From MADRE3 sp963718195 (lineage in GTDB: Bacteria > Desulfobacterota > Desulfobulbia > Desulfobulbales > Desulfocapsaceae), in assembly GCA_963718195.1 (NCBI GenBank), contig CAVQYQ010000005.1, positions 992,001 to 1,056,000 of the forward strand: a DNA stretch of 64,000 nucleotides, read 5' to 3'. Numbering within the stretch: position 1 is the stretch's first letter; every line of letters begins with the position of its first letter. The notes under the pieces are model-generated. The model did no database searches. It was not told the DNA's origin and was given only the letters and a program-made list of their open reading frames with translations. Made by a program: the position numbers and the translations under genes. Below, one piece after another: positions 9,235-17,310 of this stretch.

Positions 9235-10693
9235 TTGTTTTCCTTCTTCCTATCAAGCGGGCTTTTTCTCGGCTGGTCCCTTGGCGCCAACGATGCGTCA
9301 AATGTATTCGGGACTGCTGTTGGCTCCAAGATGATCCGGTTTAAAACCGCAGCAATTTACTGCAGCCTGTTTGTTATCCTTGGTGCCGTGATCAGTGGTG
9401 CCGGTGCATCTCACACACTTGGGAAACTTGGTGCAGTCAATGCTATTGCCGGTGCATTTCTCGTGGCATTTTCAGCGGCTCTGAGCGTCTATCTGATGAC
9501 ACTGGCCAGGTTTCCAGTCTCCACTTCACAAGCAATTGTCGGAGCAATAATTGGTTGGAACTCTATTTTCCGGTTCTGTTACTGACATGAATGCCCTGAC
9601 AAAAATAGTTTCAACCTGGATAATCTGCCCGTTACTTTCAGCCTGCTTTGCAATCTGCTTGTATAAGGCAACAACAATTTTTATCAGCCGATTCAAAATC
9701 CGGATGTTCCGGCTCGATATCATTACCCGATATTCTCTGTTATTGGCTGGAATATTCGGTTCTTTTGCCCTTGGAGCAAACAATATTGCCAATGTCATGG
9801 GTGTGTTTGTCCCCGTTGCCCCATTCAATCATCTTACAATTCTCGGTATTACCTTCAGCCCTGCCCAGCAGTTATTTTTTATTGGAGGCGTGGCGATAGC
9901 AGTCGGGGTCTTTACCTACTCAAGGCGTGTTATGATGACCGTCGGAACTGGCATCTTTCCGCTTACCCCTGTTGCCGCTTCGGTGGTCGTCTGGTCACAT
10001 TCTGCGGTTCTCTTTATCTTTTCTTCACAGGCTCTTGAAGCCTGGCTTCAGAGCCACCATTTGCCGACGATTCCGCTTGTTCCGGTTTCCAGTTCACAGG
10101 CCATTGTCGGTGCTGTCATAGGTATTGGACTTTTAAAGGGCGGCCGGGGAATCAGGTGGAGAACGGTAGCCGGAATAACCAGCAGCTGGTTGACCACCCC
10201 GGTGATTGCTGCTCTGGCCTGTTTCATCTCCCTGTTTTTTCTACAGAATGTTTTTCAGCAGAAAACCTATACCCCGGTGGAATATAATATTACCCAGTCG
10301 GCAATGCAGCGGTTAATTGATTCTGAACTTCCTCACACGCCTTTTGAGCCAATCATGTGGGAGACCTACCCCAATGGAATGTCATTCAATAAAGCCATTC
10401 ATTCCGCAGCAGACCTCAACAATGAGCAAGCACGAGCCATACTCGCCATAGCAGAACTTTATGAAGTGGAATTCTCTACTGATTTGCTTCAGACACTCAG
10501 GAAAGGCCCATTTACCTGGGAACAGCTAGAGATTATAACCCAATTGGAAGGTCGAACATTTCAGCATAAATGGGAAATCAAATCAGCACTCGGTGAAGAG
10601 TCTGACATGTTCAAATACCGGCCGGCAGACAAGCAGTGGAACAATCATCTTGACGATTTCTTTTATCAACTCATAAGCCGATTACAAACCTGA
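9235..10693 (+). pseudogene. Inorganic phosphate transporter (PiT family), frameshifted
   Basis: This is a PiT-type low-affinity phosphate:cation symporter. The N-terminal part starts from a TTG at 9235, behind GAGGA, and shows the family signature GWSLGANDASNVFGTAVGSK. Its second inverted copy, LGANNIANVMGVFVPVAPF, lies in the downstream part. The frame breaks near 9556-9565: the first frame reads AIVGAIIGWN and then goes astray to a stop at 9585, while the next frame continues as LFSGSVTDMNALTKIV to 10693. A one-base correction gives about 485 residues. The last ~140 residues after the final helix form a hydrophilic C-terminal extension. The gene directly follows DUF47, its usual partner. 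The lesion may be a sequence error. Confidence 0.85.
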
Positions 10694-10711
10694 GACTCGC
10701 CTTACCCACAA

Positions 10712-11422
10712 TCATACAAGGGCCGAATAAATCATTCTCAGCGCCATGACCGTCAGCAGAATCTTCAAAACCTGGCTGAACCAGCGATTACTGATCTTTT
10801 TTCTCAGAAACGTTCCCCAAAAGGACCCGATCAACGCCCCGCTGACCATGCATACCAGGAGGGTGGAATACTGACTGAACTTGAAACCAATCATTCCAAA
10901 GGCAAGGAGCTTCAAACCGTGGCTTAACGACATGAACATGCCACTGGTTGACACAATACCATCCCTATCTGAAATTTCTTTAAGTAACCGAGGCATGACC
11001 AGGTGGCCTGTGGACCCAACCAAAATCCCAAGACCTGTCTGTAAAAAACCGAGAACAAACAGGCTGTCAAAACTGCTCAACAGCTTCCCCATACGCTCAG
11101 ACCAGAGTTTTAGAAGTATATATACTCCTACAAAAACAGGTATATAGGAGGTGGTAATATTGATAACCAGGATGCCAAAGAGTGCTGCCCCCAGAACCGA
11201 GCCAGCAAAGAATAACGGCAATAACCGCCATACAATCGATCGGTACGAAAAGACTGCGCGGCTTGTATTGCTCGCCAGTTGAGTAACACCATGGAGAGGA
11301 ACAATTGCATCGGCGGGCAAAAAATCTGGAAGAAAGCTGATTAATAGTAGACCTCCACCAAGTCCGAATATTGCTGCAGCCGTTGAAGACACCATCGAAA
11401 TAATGCCAAGAAGTATTTCCAT
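10712..11422 (-). CDS. TauE/SafE (TSUP) family permease
   Basis: This 236-residue protein is made of hydrophobic helices and has the TSUP repeat motif twice: IFGLGGGLLLISFLP near the N-terminus and GILVGSTGHLVMPRLL in the second half. The family exports sulfite, sulfoacetate or other sulfur-containing organic anions, but substrates vary. It converges on the PiT gene with only 18 bases between the stops. The window holds two further family members (50862 and 57406). The substrate is not determinable here. Confidence 0.9.
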   Translation of the reverse strand: MEILLGIISMVSSTAAAIFGLGGGLLLISFLPDFLPADAIVPLHGVTQLASNTSRAVFSYRSIVWRLLPLFFAGSVLGAALFGILVINITTSYIPVFVGVYILLKLWSERMGKLLSSFDSLFVLGFLQTGLGILVGSTGHLVMPRLLKEISDRDGIVSTSGMFMSLSHGLKLLAFGMIGFKFSQYSTLLVCMVSGALIGSFWGTFLRKKISNRWFSQVLKILLTVMALRMIYSALV

Positions 11423-11615
11423 AGCTTTCTAGATCTATCCCCGAGTTTGTTGCACATTGTAAGGTGCGGTTGGCCTATCGAATTGTAGCATATCATGGTC
11501 TCACACAACGATATGATTTATCTGTGGGCATCAGAATTTGAAGCGTTAGAAAGAATATAAAGTGCTCTGAATTCATATTATTACACCTGCCGTTCGCGAA
11601 CTCCGTCGCATTGCT
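11423..11615. other. Intergenic region upstream of the promoter/operator
   Basis: This is the first part of a 307 bp gap between divergent genes. I see no gene in it. The segment AAGGTGCGGTT at ~11460 recurs at ~19470, which is probably chance. Confidence 0.4.
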
Positions 11616-11647
11616 GGTTGACAAACGTCAACCATTTCGTGTATACT
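11616..11647 (+). promoter_or_regulatory. Sigma-70 promoter overlapping a palindromic operator
   Basis: A consensus -35 box TTGACA (11618-11623) and a -10 box TATACT (11642-11647) are 18 bases apart. The -35 box is embedded in a perfect inverted repeat, GGTTGAC-AAAC-GTCAACC (11616-11633). Transcription would start near 11654, about 75 bases ahead of the zinc-finger/HTH gene at 11730. A repressor bound to the palindrome would block the promoter; autorepression by the product of 11730 is the simplest reading, as in MqsA-type operons. Confidence 0.72.
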
Positions 11648-11729
11648 GCTTTGTAGTGTAAAAAAACAACCTCCTGATAATGCTTGGAAAAAGGCATATT
11701 CTTGGAGAAATACAGACATCTCGTAAATT

Positions 11730-12251
11730 ATGAACTGCTCGCTCTGCAATGCTGAGACCACCCGTAAGATTGAAGATTTTTTCTGCGAAAGCAAGATAAT
11801 AGGTGATGTTCTCGTGCCCTCGGTCGAGGTAGAAAAATGTTTGGGTTGTGGTGCATTGAAGTTGTCAGCAGAGGCTGAAAATGAGGTTTCCCATTATCTG
11901 AAGATGCTGGAGACAAATGCCATAATTAGCCTGCCAGCAGACAACCTGATAAGCGCCGGCCAGGCAGCAGGGATTCTGGGAGTAACAAAACAAGCTTTCA
12001 GCAAGAATCCTAAGATCAAAAAAGGATTTGTCTATTTCACATACGTCGGAACAAAAAGAGTTTATTTTAGATCTTCTGTTGAACTATTTAAGACAAGCGG
12101 TGATGGAAGATTCCCAATAACACAATGGAAGTCTTCTTTGCCTTACGATCGAATATCACATCATGCTGCCAACGACGACTGCTGGCAACAGGTCAGCTGC
12201 CAGGCAGATAAAACAGATTGTAATGTATACACCTGGAGCACATCTTCATAG
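11730..12251 (+). CDS. YgiT/MqsA-like zinc-finger and HTH protein
   Basis: The N-terminal ~45 residues carry two CxxC pairs (CSLC and CLGC), the zinc site of YgiT/MqsA-type antitoxins. Residues ~72-115 contain a helix-turn-helix of the MerR/excisionase sort (SAGQAAGILGVTKQAFSKN) followed by a wing. The last ~40 residues look poorly conserved. Classical MqsA pairs with an mRNA-cleaving toxin encoded just upstream, but no toxin gene fits between the promoter at 11616 and this start. It therefore looks like an orphan antitoxin-type regulator. The palindrome over its promoter suggests that it represses itself. The start has no strong ribosome-binding site. Confidence 0.7.
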   Translation: MNCSLCNAETTRKIEDFFCESKIIGDVLVPSVEVEKCLGCGALKLSAEAENEVSHYLKMLETNAIISLPADNLISAGQAAGILGVTKQAFSKNPKIKKGFVYFTYVGTKRVYFRSSVELFKTSGDGRFPITQWKSSLPYDRISHHAANDDCWQQVSCQADKTDCNVYTWSTSS

Positions 12252-12259
12252 GAAAGGCG

Positions 12260-12538
12260 ATGGTCAAAGAAGAAAAACAAAAAAAAGACGAAATCCTGAA
12301 CATCAATACCAGTCTGCCAAATCTCTTTGTTGATGACATCCGCATTTCCATGAGAAATGATAATATCGAAACCTTGAATTTTTTTAGCGACACTCCAGAA
12401 GGGAAATTTGAACAAACCCGAGTGATCACGAAAAAGGAGCGCTTGAAAGTTTTTATTGATGCAATGTGTAAACACACTGGCTATTACCCGACGCAACCAG
12501 TCGATGAAAAAGAAGAAGAAAAGAAAAAGAAGAAATAG
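12260..12538 (+). CDS. Small hypothetical protein with Lys/Glu-rich tail
   Basis: This 92-residue protein follows the zinc-finger gene by eight bases and is likely co-transcribed with it. It has a compact core (IRISMRNDNIETLNFFSDTP ... LKVFIDAMCKHTGYYP) of alternating strands and one helix, and ends in EEEKKKKK. The arrangement resembles small DUF3467-type proteins such as the one at 36901, but the similarity is loose. I do not recognise a function. Codon use and the ribosome-binding context (AAAGGCG before ATG) support a real gene. Confidence 0.6.
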   Translation: MVKEEKQKKDEILNINTSLPNLFVDDIRISMRNDNIETLNFFSDTPEGKFEQTRVITKKERLKVFIDAMCKHTGYYPTQPVDEKEEEKKKKK

Positions 12539-12542
12539 AATT

Positions 12543-12567
12543 CCATCCCTTATTTTCAGAAGGATGG
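12543..12567 (+). terminator. Possible transcription terminator
   Basis: CCATCC(C)TT and AAGGATGG form an 8 bp stem with one bulge and an 8-base loop just after the stop at 12538, followed by GCTTTTA. The T-run is short, so termination is plausible but not certain. It abuts the dispersed repeat that begins at about 12567. Confidence 0.45.
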
Positions 12568-12705
12568 GCTTTTAGCAAACTGATGATTTTCGTTTAGTGT
12601 CAAAACATGCGAAAATTTTTTACCCAAGGCATCGTTGATTTTCCAAGGATAAGAATTTTAGCATAACGCAGAGGTTGAACGAAAAGGGCGTTTTGCAAGG
12701 AGCTC
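12567..12705. repeat. Dispersed ~140 bp repeat, copy 1 (MITE/REPIN-like)
   Basis: This segment aligns over its whole length with 41597-41736. Shared blocks include TGATGATTTTCGTT, GGCATCGTTGAT, AGGATA, AGCATAACG and GAGGTTGAACGAAAAGG, giving roughly 80% identity by eye. The ends are imperfect inverted repeats (see copy 2). It contains no reading frame of note and lies between two small genes; its right edge lies 5 bases before the Shine-Dalgarno-bearing leader of the gene at 12716. Confidence 0.75.
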
Positions 12706-12715
12706 GGAGGTATAA

Positions 12716-12889
12716 ATGAATCAAACATCATGGCTCGAACTAACAATAGACAAGGCAAAACAGCGCCTTGATTCAGCTCGTCAGGCTCTCAAGAAGAATC
12801 CAAAGAGCTATAGCGCCAGAGTAACAGTTCAATCCGCTGAGAATCGTTTGGCGAATTTACATGAGCGTTTTAAAAACCTAAAGAACTAG
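12716..12889 (+). CDS. Small helical hypothetical protein (57 aa)
   Basis: An ATG at 12716 follows GGAGG (12706-12710) by five bases and opens a 58-codon frame ending in TAG at 12889. The product starts MNQTSWLELTIDKAKQRL and is rich in Lys, Arg, Ala and Leu, consistent with two amphipathic helices. No family is recognised. The strong ribosome-binding site and even codon use argue for a real small gene. Its leader touches the dispersed repeat. Confidence 0.6.
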   Translation: MNQTSWLELTIDKAKQRLDSARQALKKNPKSYSARVTVQSAENRLANLHERFKNLKN

Positions 12890-13234
12890 CCATTCCTTTT
12901 CATTAAAGCGGATGGATCAGCTTCCCTTCTTTCACAACTTGGAGTTTAAAAGGACTTCACCCACCATCGCTGCAACCTGATAAACAGAGCCATAAAGACT
13001 GGTATAGCAAAGAATATCTTTGTTGCTGAAGCAGACGTAAGATGATAAATTCCGCAGCATAACTGAAGAGGCACTGCTTTGAAGCTCTTGTCTTCAGACT
13101 TTCCTGGAAAACAATTCCCTCTTCCATCAAAGCACCTGACAACCGAGCCGGAAGGCTTAATCGTGAAAAAGCAACAACGGGTTGACACTGTTTCTCCCCT
13201 GCTTTTTCCACAACTCAACACCAAAGAGGTTCAC
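12890..13234. other. Intergenic region
   Basis: There are 345 bases between the small gene and the unknown 456-residue protein. The frame of the downstream gene extends up to 13079, but the upstream part is not protein-like. TTGACA occurs at ~13182 without a convincing -10 box. No RNA or repeat was seen. Confidence 0.4.
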
Positions 13235-14605
13235 ATGATAGATCTTATGTCCATCGCCCGCACGGAGCACCAAGGCGGCGACCTTTTCGGGCTCTTGTCT
13301 AATCTTTTCGAGCCGGCAGATGAAAAACCGGAAAGCTATCCGGATGCCGTTATCTGGAAGGGCGGAAACTTTGACGGAACCATAAATCCCGTCGCTCACT
13401 CCTTGACCGATGCCTTTGCACTAATCGGTACACTGGCAGCAGTCGATGTCCTGGGCTTACCTTTTTACGCGGTTCCAATGTGGTCCCAGTATCGACATGA
13501 CACAAAACTGGCATCGCTTGCCTGGTTCGGCAATATGGACTGTACCTCGATCAAATGGTCAACCGCAGGGGACGCCTATGTCAATGACGGCAAAGGCGGA
13601 AAAGTTGTGGTCATGGGAAAATCAGCCAACGCTCCACTGCGAACCCAGGCAGGCGTATTCTGTAATGTCCGCCCCTATGGACCGATAACCGTTGTCCGCT
13701 GCATGCCCTGTCTGCCGTACTCGCAGGATCGCGCGGTCTTCAATGTCAACGAAGAGACGGGTATTATCCATTCCGAGATGAACTCCCCGGGCATCCAGAT
13801 GGCCTACGCCAATCGGCTCTTTCTCAAAATGGTTCACGAGACCGGAAAACTTGGCCGGGTTGCAATGAAACCGACCCAGGCCATGGAGGACGGCATTAAT
13901 GCCGGTCTGCACTCATGGCTGCTCCAGGGCACCAAGTTCCAGGTTGGTCGCAAATATGCGGTGGATGGCTATGTGGAGCACAAAGAGGCTGTCGATAAGA
14001 TCATTGCCCTGCTGCCCAAAGATTTCAAAGCCGGTATGGAAAACTGGGGAGGACAGATCGAACAGCACATCTCCGACACAAATTACGGCCTGCTGCTCTG
14101 GGATCTCATTGAAAAACAGGACTGTATCATTCTGGCCACCGATCTTGACGGTGATCGCCTCACCGACCTGCTCGCTGATGTTTCCGATCCGCTGCGCGCC
14201 TTCAGCGGTATTGTCGCCAAACAGCTCGGCCATGAGGTAGATACCGCTGAATTATGGAACGATATGGGTTACACAACCGGTAACGGACGGGACATGACAT
14301 CGGTCATGCATCGCATGTCTGGTCCACCCATCCACGAGCAGACACTCGGGTCTGCTGATGCCATGCTTCTCCGTCTTCTGGACGGCGACGAGTCCATGGG
14401 CGGCACAAAACAGCCCTACGATCCACGAATCCATTTCGTACTGATCCGAACTGCATACCTTGATGCCAACCCCGGCAACGAAAAACTGCGTAAATGGCTT
14501 GATGACGCACTTGCCACCTTCGACAAGGTGTATAGCGGTAAACGACCTGGTTTTCTTGAAGGCTACAAGGCATTAAAAGATGCTATCACACCCTGGGGAT
14601 CCTGA
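13235..14605 (+). CDS. Conserved-looking protein of unknown function (456 aa)
   Basis: The start at 13235 is chosen because AGAGGT lies 6 bases before it and because the in-frame extension back to 13079 has no protein character. The 456-residue product is soluble, without a signal peptide or membrane helices. Notable stretches are VIWKGGNFDGTINPVAHS near residue 40, MPCLPYSQDRAVFNVNEETG in the middle, a DLDGDRLTDLLADVSDPL acidic loop in the second half that could bind a divalent metal, and a tail typical of globular proteins. I do not recognise the family. It sits alone, with the convergent metallo-beta-lactamase-fold gene 33 bases away. Confidence 0.75.
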   Translation: MIDLMSIARTEHQGGDLFGLLSNLFEPADEKPESYPDAVIWKGGNFDGTINPVAHSLTDAFALIGTLAAVDVLGLPFYAVPMWSQYRHDTKLASLAWFGNMDCTSIKWSTAGDAYVNDGKGGKVVVMGKSANAPLRTQAGVFCNVRPYGPITVVRCMPCLPYSQDRAVFNVNEETGIIHSEMNSPGIQMAYANRLFLKMVHETGKLGRVAMKPTQAMEDGINAGLHSWLLQGTKFQVGRKYAVDGYVEHKEAVDKIIALLPKDFKAGMENWGGQIEQHISDTNYGLLLWDLIEKQDCIILATDLDGDRLTDLLADVSDPLRAFSGIVAKQLGHEVDTAELWNDMGYTTGNGRDMTSVMHRMSGPPIHEQTLGSADAMLLRLLDGDESMGGTKQPYDPRIHFVLIRTAYLDANPGNEKLRKWLDDALATFDKVYSGKRPGFLEGYKALKDAITPWGS

Positions 14606-14612
14606 TACCATT

Positions 14613-14652
14613 TCACGGTAAAGTGGGCATGCCAAGGCTCACTCTACCGTGA
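14613..14652. repeat. Inverted repeat between convergent genes
   Basis: TCACGGTA (14613-14620) pairs with TACCGTGA (14645-14652), and AGTG/CACT extend the stem inwards. It overlaps the 3' end of the gene at 14639. There is no adjacent T-run on either strand, so a role as a bidirectional terminator or mRNA 3' end stabiliser is only possible. Confidence 0.5.
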
Positions 14653-15478
14653 TGACCATGCCGGCAGTATTAAAGAAAAAATGATCTCCAAATTCTGCGG
14701 CCATCATAGCCCCGGCTTTTAAACCGGTGCAGTGGGAAACTCCGATCCTGTCAATGCCAAACTCCTTTAATGCATCAATGGTTTCATTTATATAGTCATC
14801 AGAGGCCTCAAACAGGTGACAGCCACCAACGACCAGATGTATACGCTCCTCACCTGTAACTTTTCTTGCATGATGGAGCGTATTTATCAGACATCGATGA
14901 GCACAGCCGAGCACGATAACCAAACCGTTGCTGGTCTTTACGATCAGAGCCCGGTCATCAAGAAATGAATCACGCTGGAACTCACCATTTACTTTGATTT
15001 TTAGATAGTCCTCACCCACTTGTTCAAAATTGGTAACAACAGCGACCTCACCGGTCGTCACGACATTGTCGGTAATGAAAACGGGGTCAGGGGTCAAGCT
15101 AAATTGAGCACCAAGTCCTTCAAGGGCTTCCCGGGTAAATGGAATACCGATATATCGCTCTTTTTCGCCCTCCCTGACACTATATTTAGCCGCCCACAAA
15201 TCAGGCGGGGCAATTATCTCAATCTTCCGGTCAATTTTCTTCAATACCTTTTCAATTCCTGTCGTATGGTCATAATGGGCGTGGGACAGTACGATTGTAT
15301 CAACCGTCTTAAAATCGACTCCCAGTTGTTCAGCGTTGTGAAGCACTGCATGGCCCGCACCGGAATCGAGTAGCACCGTCGCTTCTTCTGTTTCCACAAA
15401 TGCACAGAAACCCCATTCACCAATGATGTCTGGTTTGCCGGAAGTATTATCTGCCAGCGTAGTTATACGACACTGCAT
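14639..15478 (-). CDS. Metallo-beta-lactamase-fold hydrolase
   Basis: This 279-residue protein has the metal motif SHAHYDHTTG near residue 65, matching the HxHxDH zinc or iron site of the metallo-beta-lactamase fold. LGCAHRCLINTLHHAR, GGCHLF and ISHCTG-type histidines in the second half complete the site. The ordering with GCAHRG-like and VGGCHL motifs resembles the group annotated as 7,8-dihydropterin-6-methyl-4-(beta-D-ribofuranosyl)-aminobenzene-5'-phosphate synthase, which is common in anaerobes and archaea; the true reaction is uncertain. The start follows AAGGAGA. It is probably transcribed alone. Confidence 0.82.
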   Translation of the reverse strand: MQCRITTLADNTSGKPDIIGEWGFCAFVETEEATVLLDSGAGHAVLHNAEQLGVDFKTVDTIVLSHAHYDHTTGIEKVLKKIDRKIEIIAPPDLWAAKYSVREGEKERYIGIPFTREALEGLGAQFSLTPDPVFITDNVVTTGEVAVVTNFEQVGEDYLKIKVNGEFQRDSFLDDRALIVKTSNGLVIVLGCAHRCLINTLHHARKVTGEERIHLVVGGCHLFEASDDYINETIDALKEFGIDRIGVSHCTGLKAGAMMAAEFGDHFFFNTAGMVITVE

Positions 15479-15793
15479 AGGTATCTCCTTTTCATTACAA
15501 GGCCATGCTCTTTACCAATAATCTTTAACATCTCACCAGGTGCCTGAATATTATTATTGACGTTGCTCAACGGTGCCAACAATCAAACACAGCCCATCAG
15601 AAAACCTAGGCTGACGCCACAGGATACAGCAAGTTGTATTCCATCAAATATCGATTTTTATTTACTGCTGCCGGTATGGCCATCACGGAATCGCTATGGC
15701 TGCCAGTTTCCATAAATATTTCTTACTATCCTCAATAGTCTTGAGGTTTGAGCTGCATGTATTTACCGACATAATGTCTGCATCTACCGTAAT
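15479..15793. other. Intergenic region
   Basis: There are 315 bases between two genes read on the minus strand. I see no gene, strong promoter match or repeat. Confidence 0.4.
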
Positions 15794-16573
15794 CTAAAAA
15801 GTACCCGGGTATTTACCGCCATCCATCAACAGGTTCTGGCCGGTAATAAAACCAGCCTGATTACTGCATAAATAGGCACAAAAATCCGCGAGCTCTGCAG
15901 GGTCTCCAAAGCGACCGGCAGCAACTGCTGCGGTCCTGATTGCCTTCATTTCTTCGTAGGTCCGCCCCTGCACCTTTGCCAGCGCCTTGGTATTGGCCGT
16001 GTGCCTGCCGGTTTCAAAATCTCCGGGAAGCAGGTTGTTTATGGTCACGTTATGCTTGGCAACCTCACGTGAAGTCCCGGCGACAAAACCGGTCAGCCCG
16101 GCCCTGGCACTGTTGGACAGCCCGAGAATACTGATCGGAGCCTTCACTGCACTGGAAGTTATATTGACGATACGACCAAATTTGCGTTCGATCATACCAT
16201 CGACCGTTTCCTTGATCATGAAGATAGCGCCAAGCATGTTGTTGTTTATGGCAGAGAGCCATGCCTCACGATCCCAGTCACGAAAATTCCCGGTTGGCGG
16301 GCCACCCGAGTTATTGACAATGATATCCGGCTCTGGGCAAGCATTCAGCACAGCAGCTCTCCCTTCATCGCTATTGATATCAGCTGCGATGGGGATCACC
16401 TCTGTCCCTGTTGCTCCACTTATTTCCTCTGCAGCTTTTTTTATATCCTCCTCGGTGCGCGCGACAATCACAAGTTCAACACCCTCACGAGCCAACGCCA
16501 TCGCACATGCTTTTCCAAGCCCTGAGCTTGCACCACCAACAACTCCTTTTTTTCCTGCTATTCCGAGATCCAT
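15794..16573 (-). CDS. SDR-family protein with altered catalytic motif
   Basis: The 259-residue protein has the Rossmann fold of short-chain dehydrogenases: a glycine-rich GGASSGLGKACA at 13-24, NNSGG at 87-91, and a terminal GQNLLMDGG. It is usually labelled 3-oxoacyl-ACP reductase-like. The catalytic serine region (NITSS, 137-141) is present, but the universal YxxxK is replaced: the equivalent positions are Ser153 and Arg157 in LSNSARAGL. The downstream motif INNLLPGDFET fits a subgroup of the superfamily that carries such changes. Activity as a normal NAD(P)-dependent reductase is therefore doubtful. AGGAGG precedes the start. It is divergent from the VOC gene. Confidence 0.88.
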   Translation of the reverse strand: MDLGIAGKKGVVGGASSGLGKACAMALAREGVELVIVARTEEDIKKAAEEISGATGTEVIPIAADINSDEGRAAVLNACPEPDIIVNNSGGPPTGNFRDWDREAWLSAINNNMLGAIFMIKETVDGMIERKFGRIVNITSSAVKAPISILGLSNSARAGLTGFVAGTSREVAKHNVTINNLLPGDFETGRHTANTKALAKVQGRTYEEMKAIRTAAVAAGRFGDPAELADFCAYLCSNQAGFITGQNLLMDGGKYPGTF

Positions 16574-16878
16574 TATTTATTGTCCTCCTGTCAGTGCCGG
16601 TAAGGCATTGTCCAACTCAACGTCTTGTCTGTGTTTGCCAGATTTCCTCCAGCACCGCTGCCGCCAACTCTTCCCCCCCATCCATTTTTCAAATAAAACA
16701 ATTATGGTGCATTTATGTCCGCTTGTGATTACTGTTTCCGCCATTGATCAGGACACATACTGGACATCTGGATATAGATCCTGATTTTAAGAATGTCTCC
16801 GAAGGAATCGTTACCAAAGGATGTGGTAGTAACAGCAACCATTCATCAGTGGTTCATTCGAACAAGGATCGATTTACT
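16574..16878. other. Divergent intergenic region
   Basis: These 305 bases separate the SDR and VOC genes and presumably hold promoters for both. The frame of the VOC gene stays open back to 16744, but the homology-like part begins at 16879. No operator-like palindrome stood out. Confidence 0.4.
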
Positions 16879-17259
16879 ATGAATACATTTAAAATTAATC
16901 ATCTCCATATAATTTGTCAGGACCTGCAGAACATGATTGAGTTCTGGACTAATGGACTTGGAGCACGCTTCAAGGAATATCGAAGCTTTGGCCCTGCTGA
17001 CGGTGCAGTTTTGATGGTCGATACCCTTCAGGTTAATCTGCGTGTTCCAAAGGAAGATGAAAGTTCAGCAGACGATTCGGCATCCTGCCTTGGCTATGAC
17101 CATGTTGGATTCGAAGTCGACGACGTCGATGCTGCCTGCTCGCATTTGGCTGAGTTGGGTTGCACCATTGATTCCGGGCCGACGGAACTGAGCGACCGGA
17201 AAATTGTTTTTCTCAAGGGTCCTGAAAATATCACCCTGGAGCTCATGCAGATGTATTAG
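16879..17259 (+). CDS. VOC/glyoxalase-fold protein
   Basis: This 126-residue protein has two beta-alpha-beta-beta-beta units of the vicinal oxygen chelate fold. Likely metal ligands are His8 (KINHLHI), the His in YDHVGFEVDD of the second unit and the Glu in ITLELMQ at the end. Family members include glyoxalases, ring-cleaving dioxygenases and epimerases, so the reaction is open. The ATG at 16879 is chosen because the fold starts there and AAGGA lies upstream. It is the first gene of a run that continues with an enol-lactonase-like hydrolase and an MFS permease, which suggests breakdown of an organic acid. Confidence 0.85.
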   Translation: MNTFKINHLHIICQDLQNMIEFWTNGLGARFKEYRSFGPADGAVLMVDTLQVNLRVPKEDESSADDSASCLGYDHVGFEVDDVDAACSHLAELGCTIDSGPTELSDRKIVFLKGPENITLELMQMY

Positions 17260-17310
17260 CGGGTTACGGTACTATCATCACCTTTTCACACGGAATGGAA
17301 CACGCAGGAC

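Noticed and set aside
11680..11733. Leader peptide of 17 codons upstream of the zinc-finger gene
   Set aside because: It overlaps the next start neatly, but its own ATG lacks a ribosome-binding site and is preceded by CCTCC.
12946..13224. Minus-strand 92-residue frame opposite the start of the unknown 456-residue protein
   Set aside because: The sequence is typical of a shadow frame, rich in Cys, Arg and Phe and without motif; no start site supports it.
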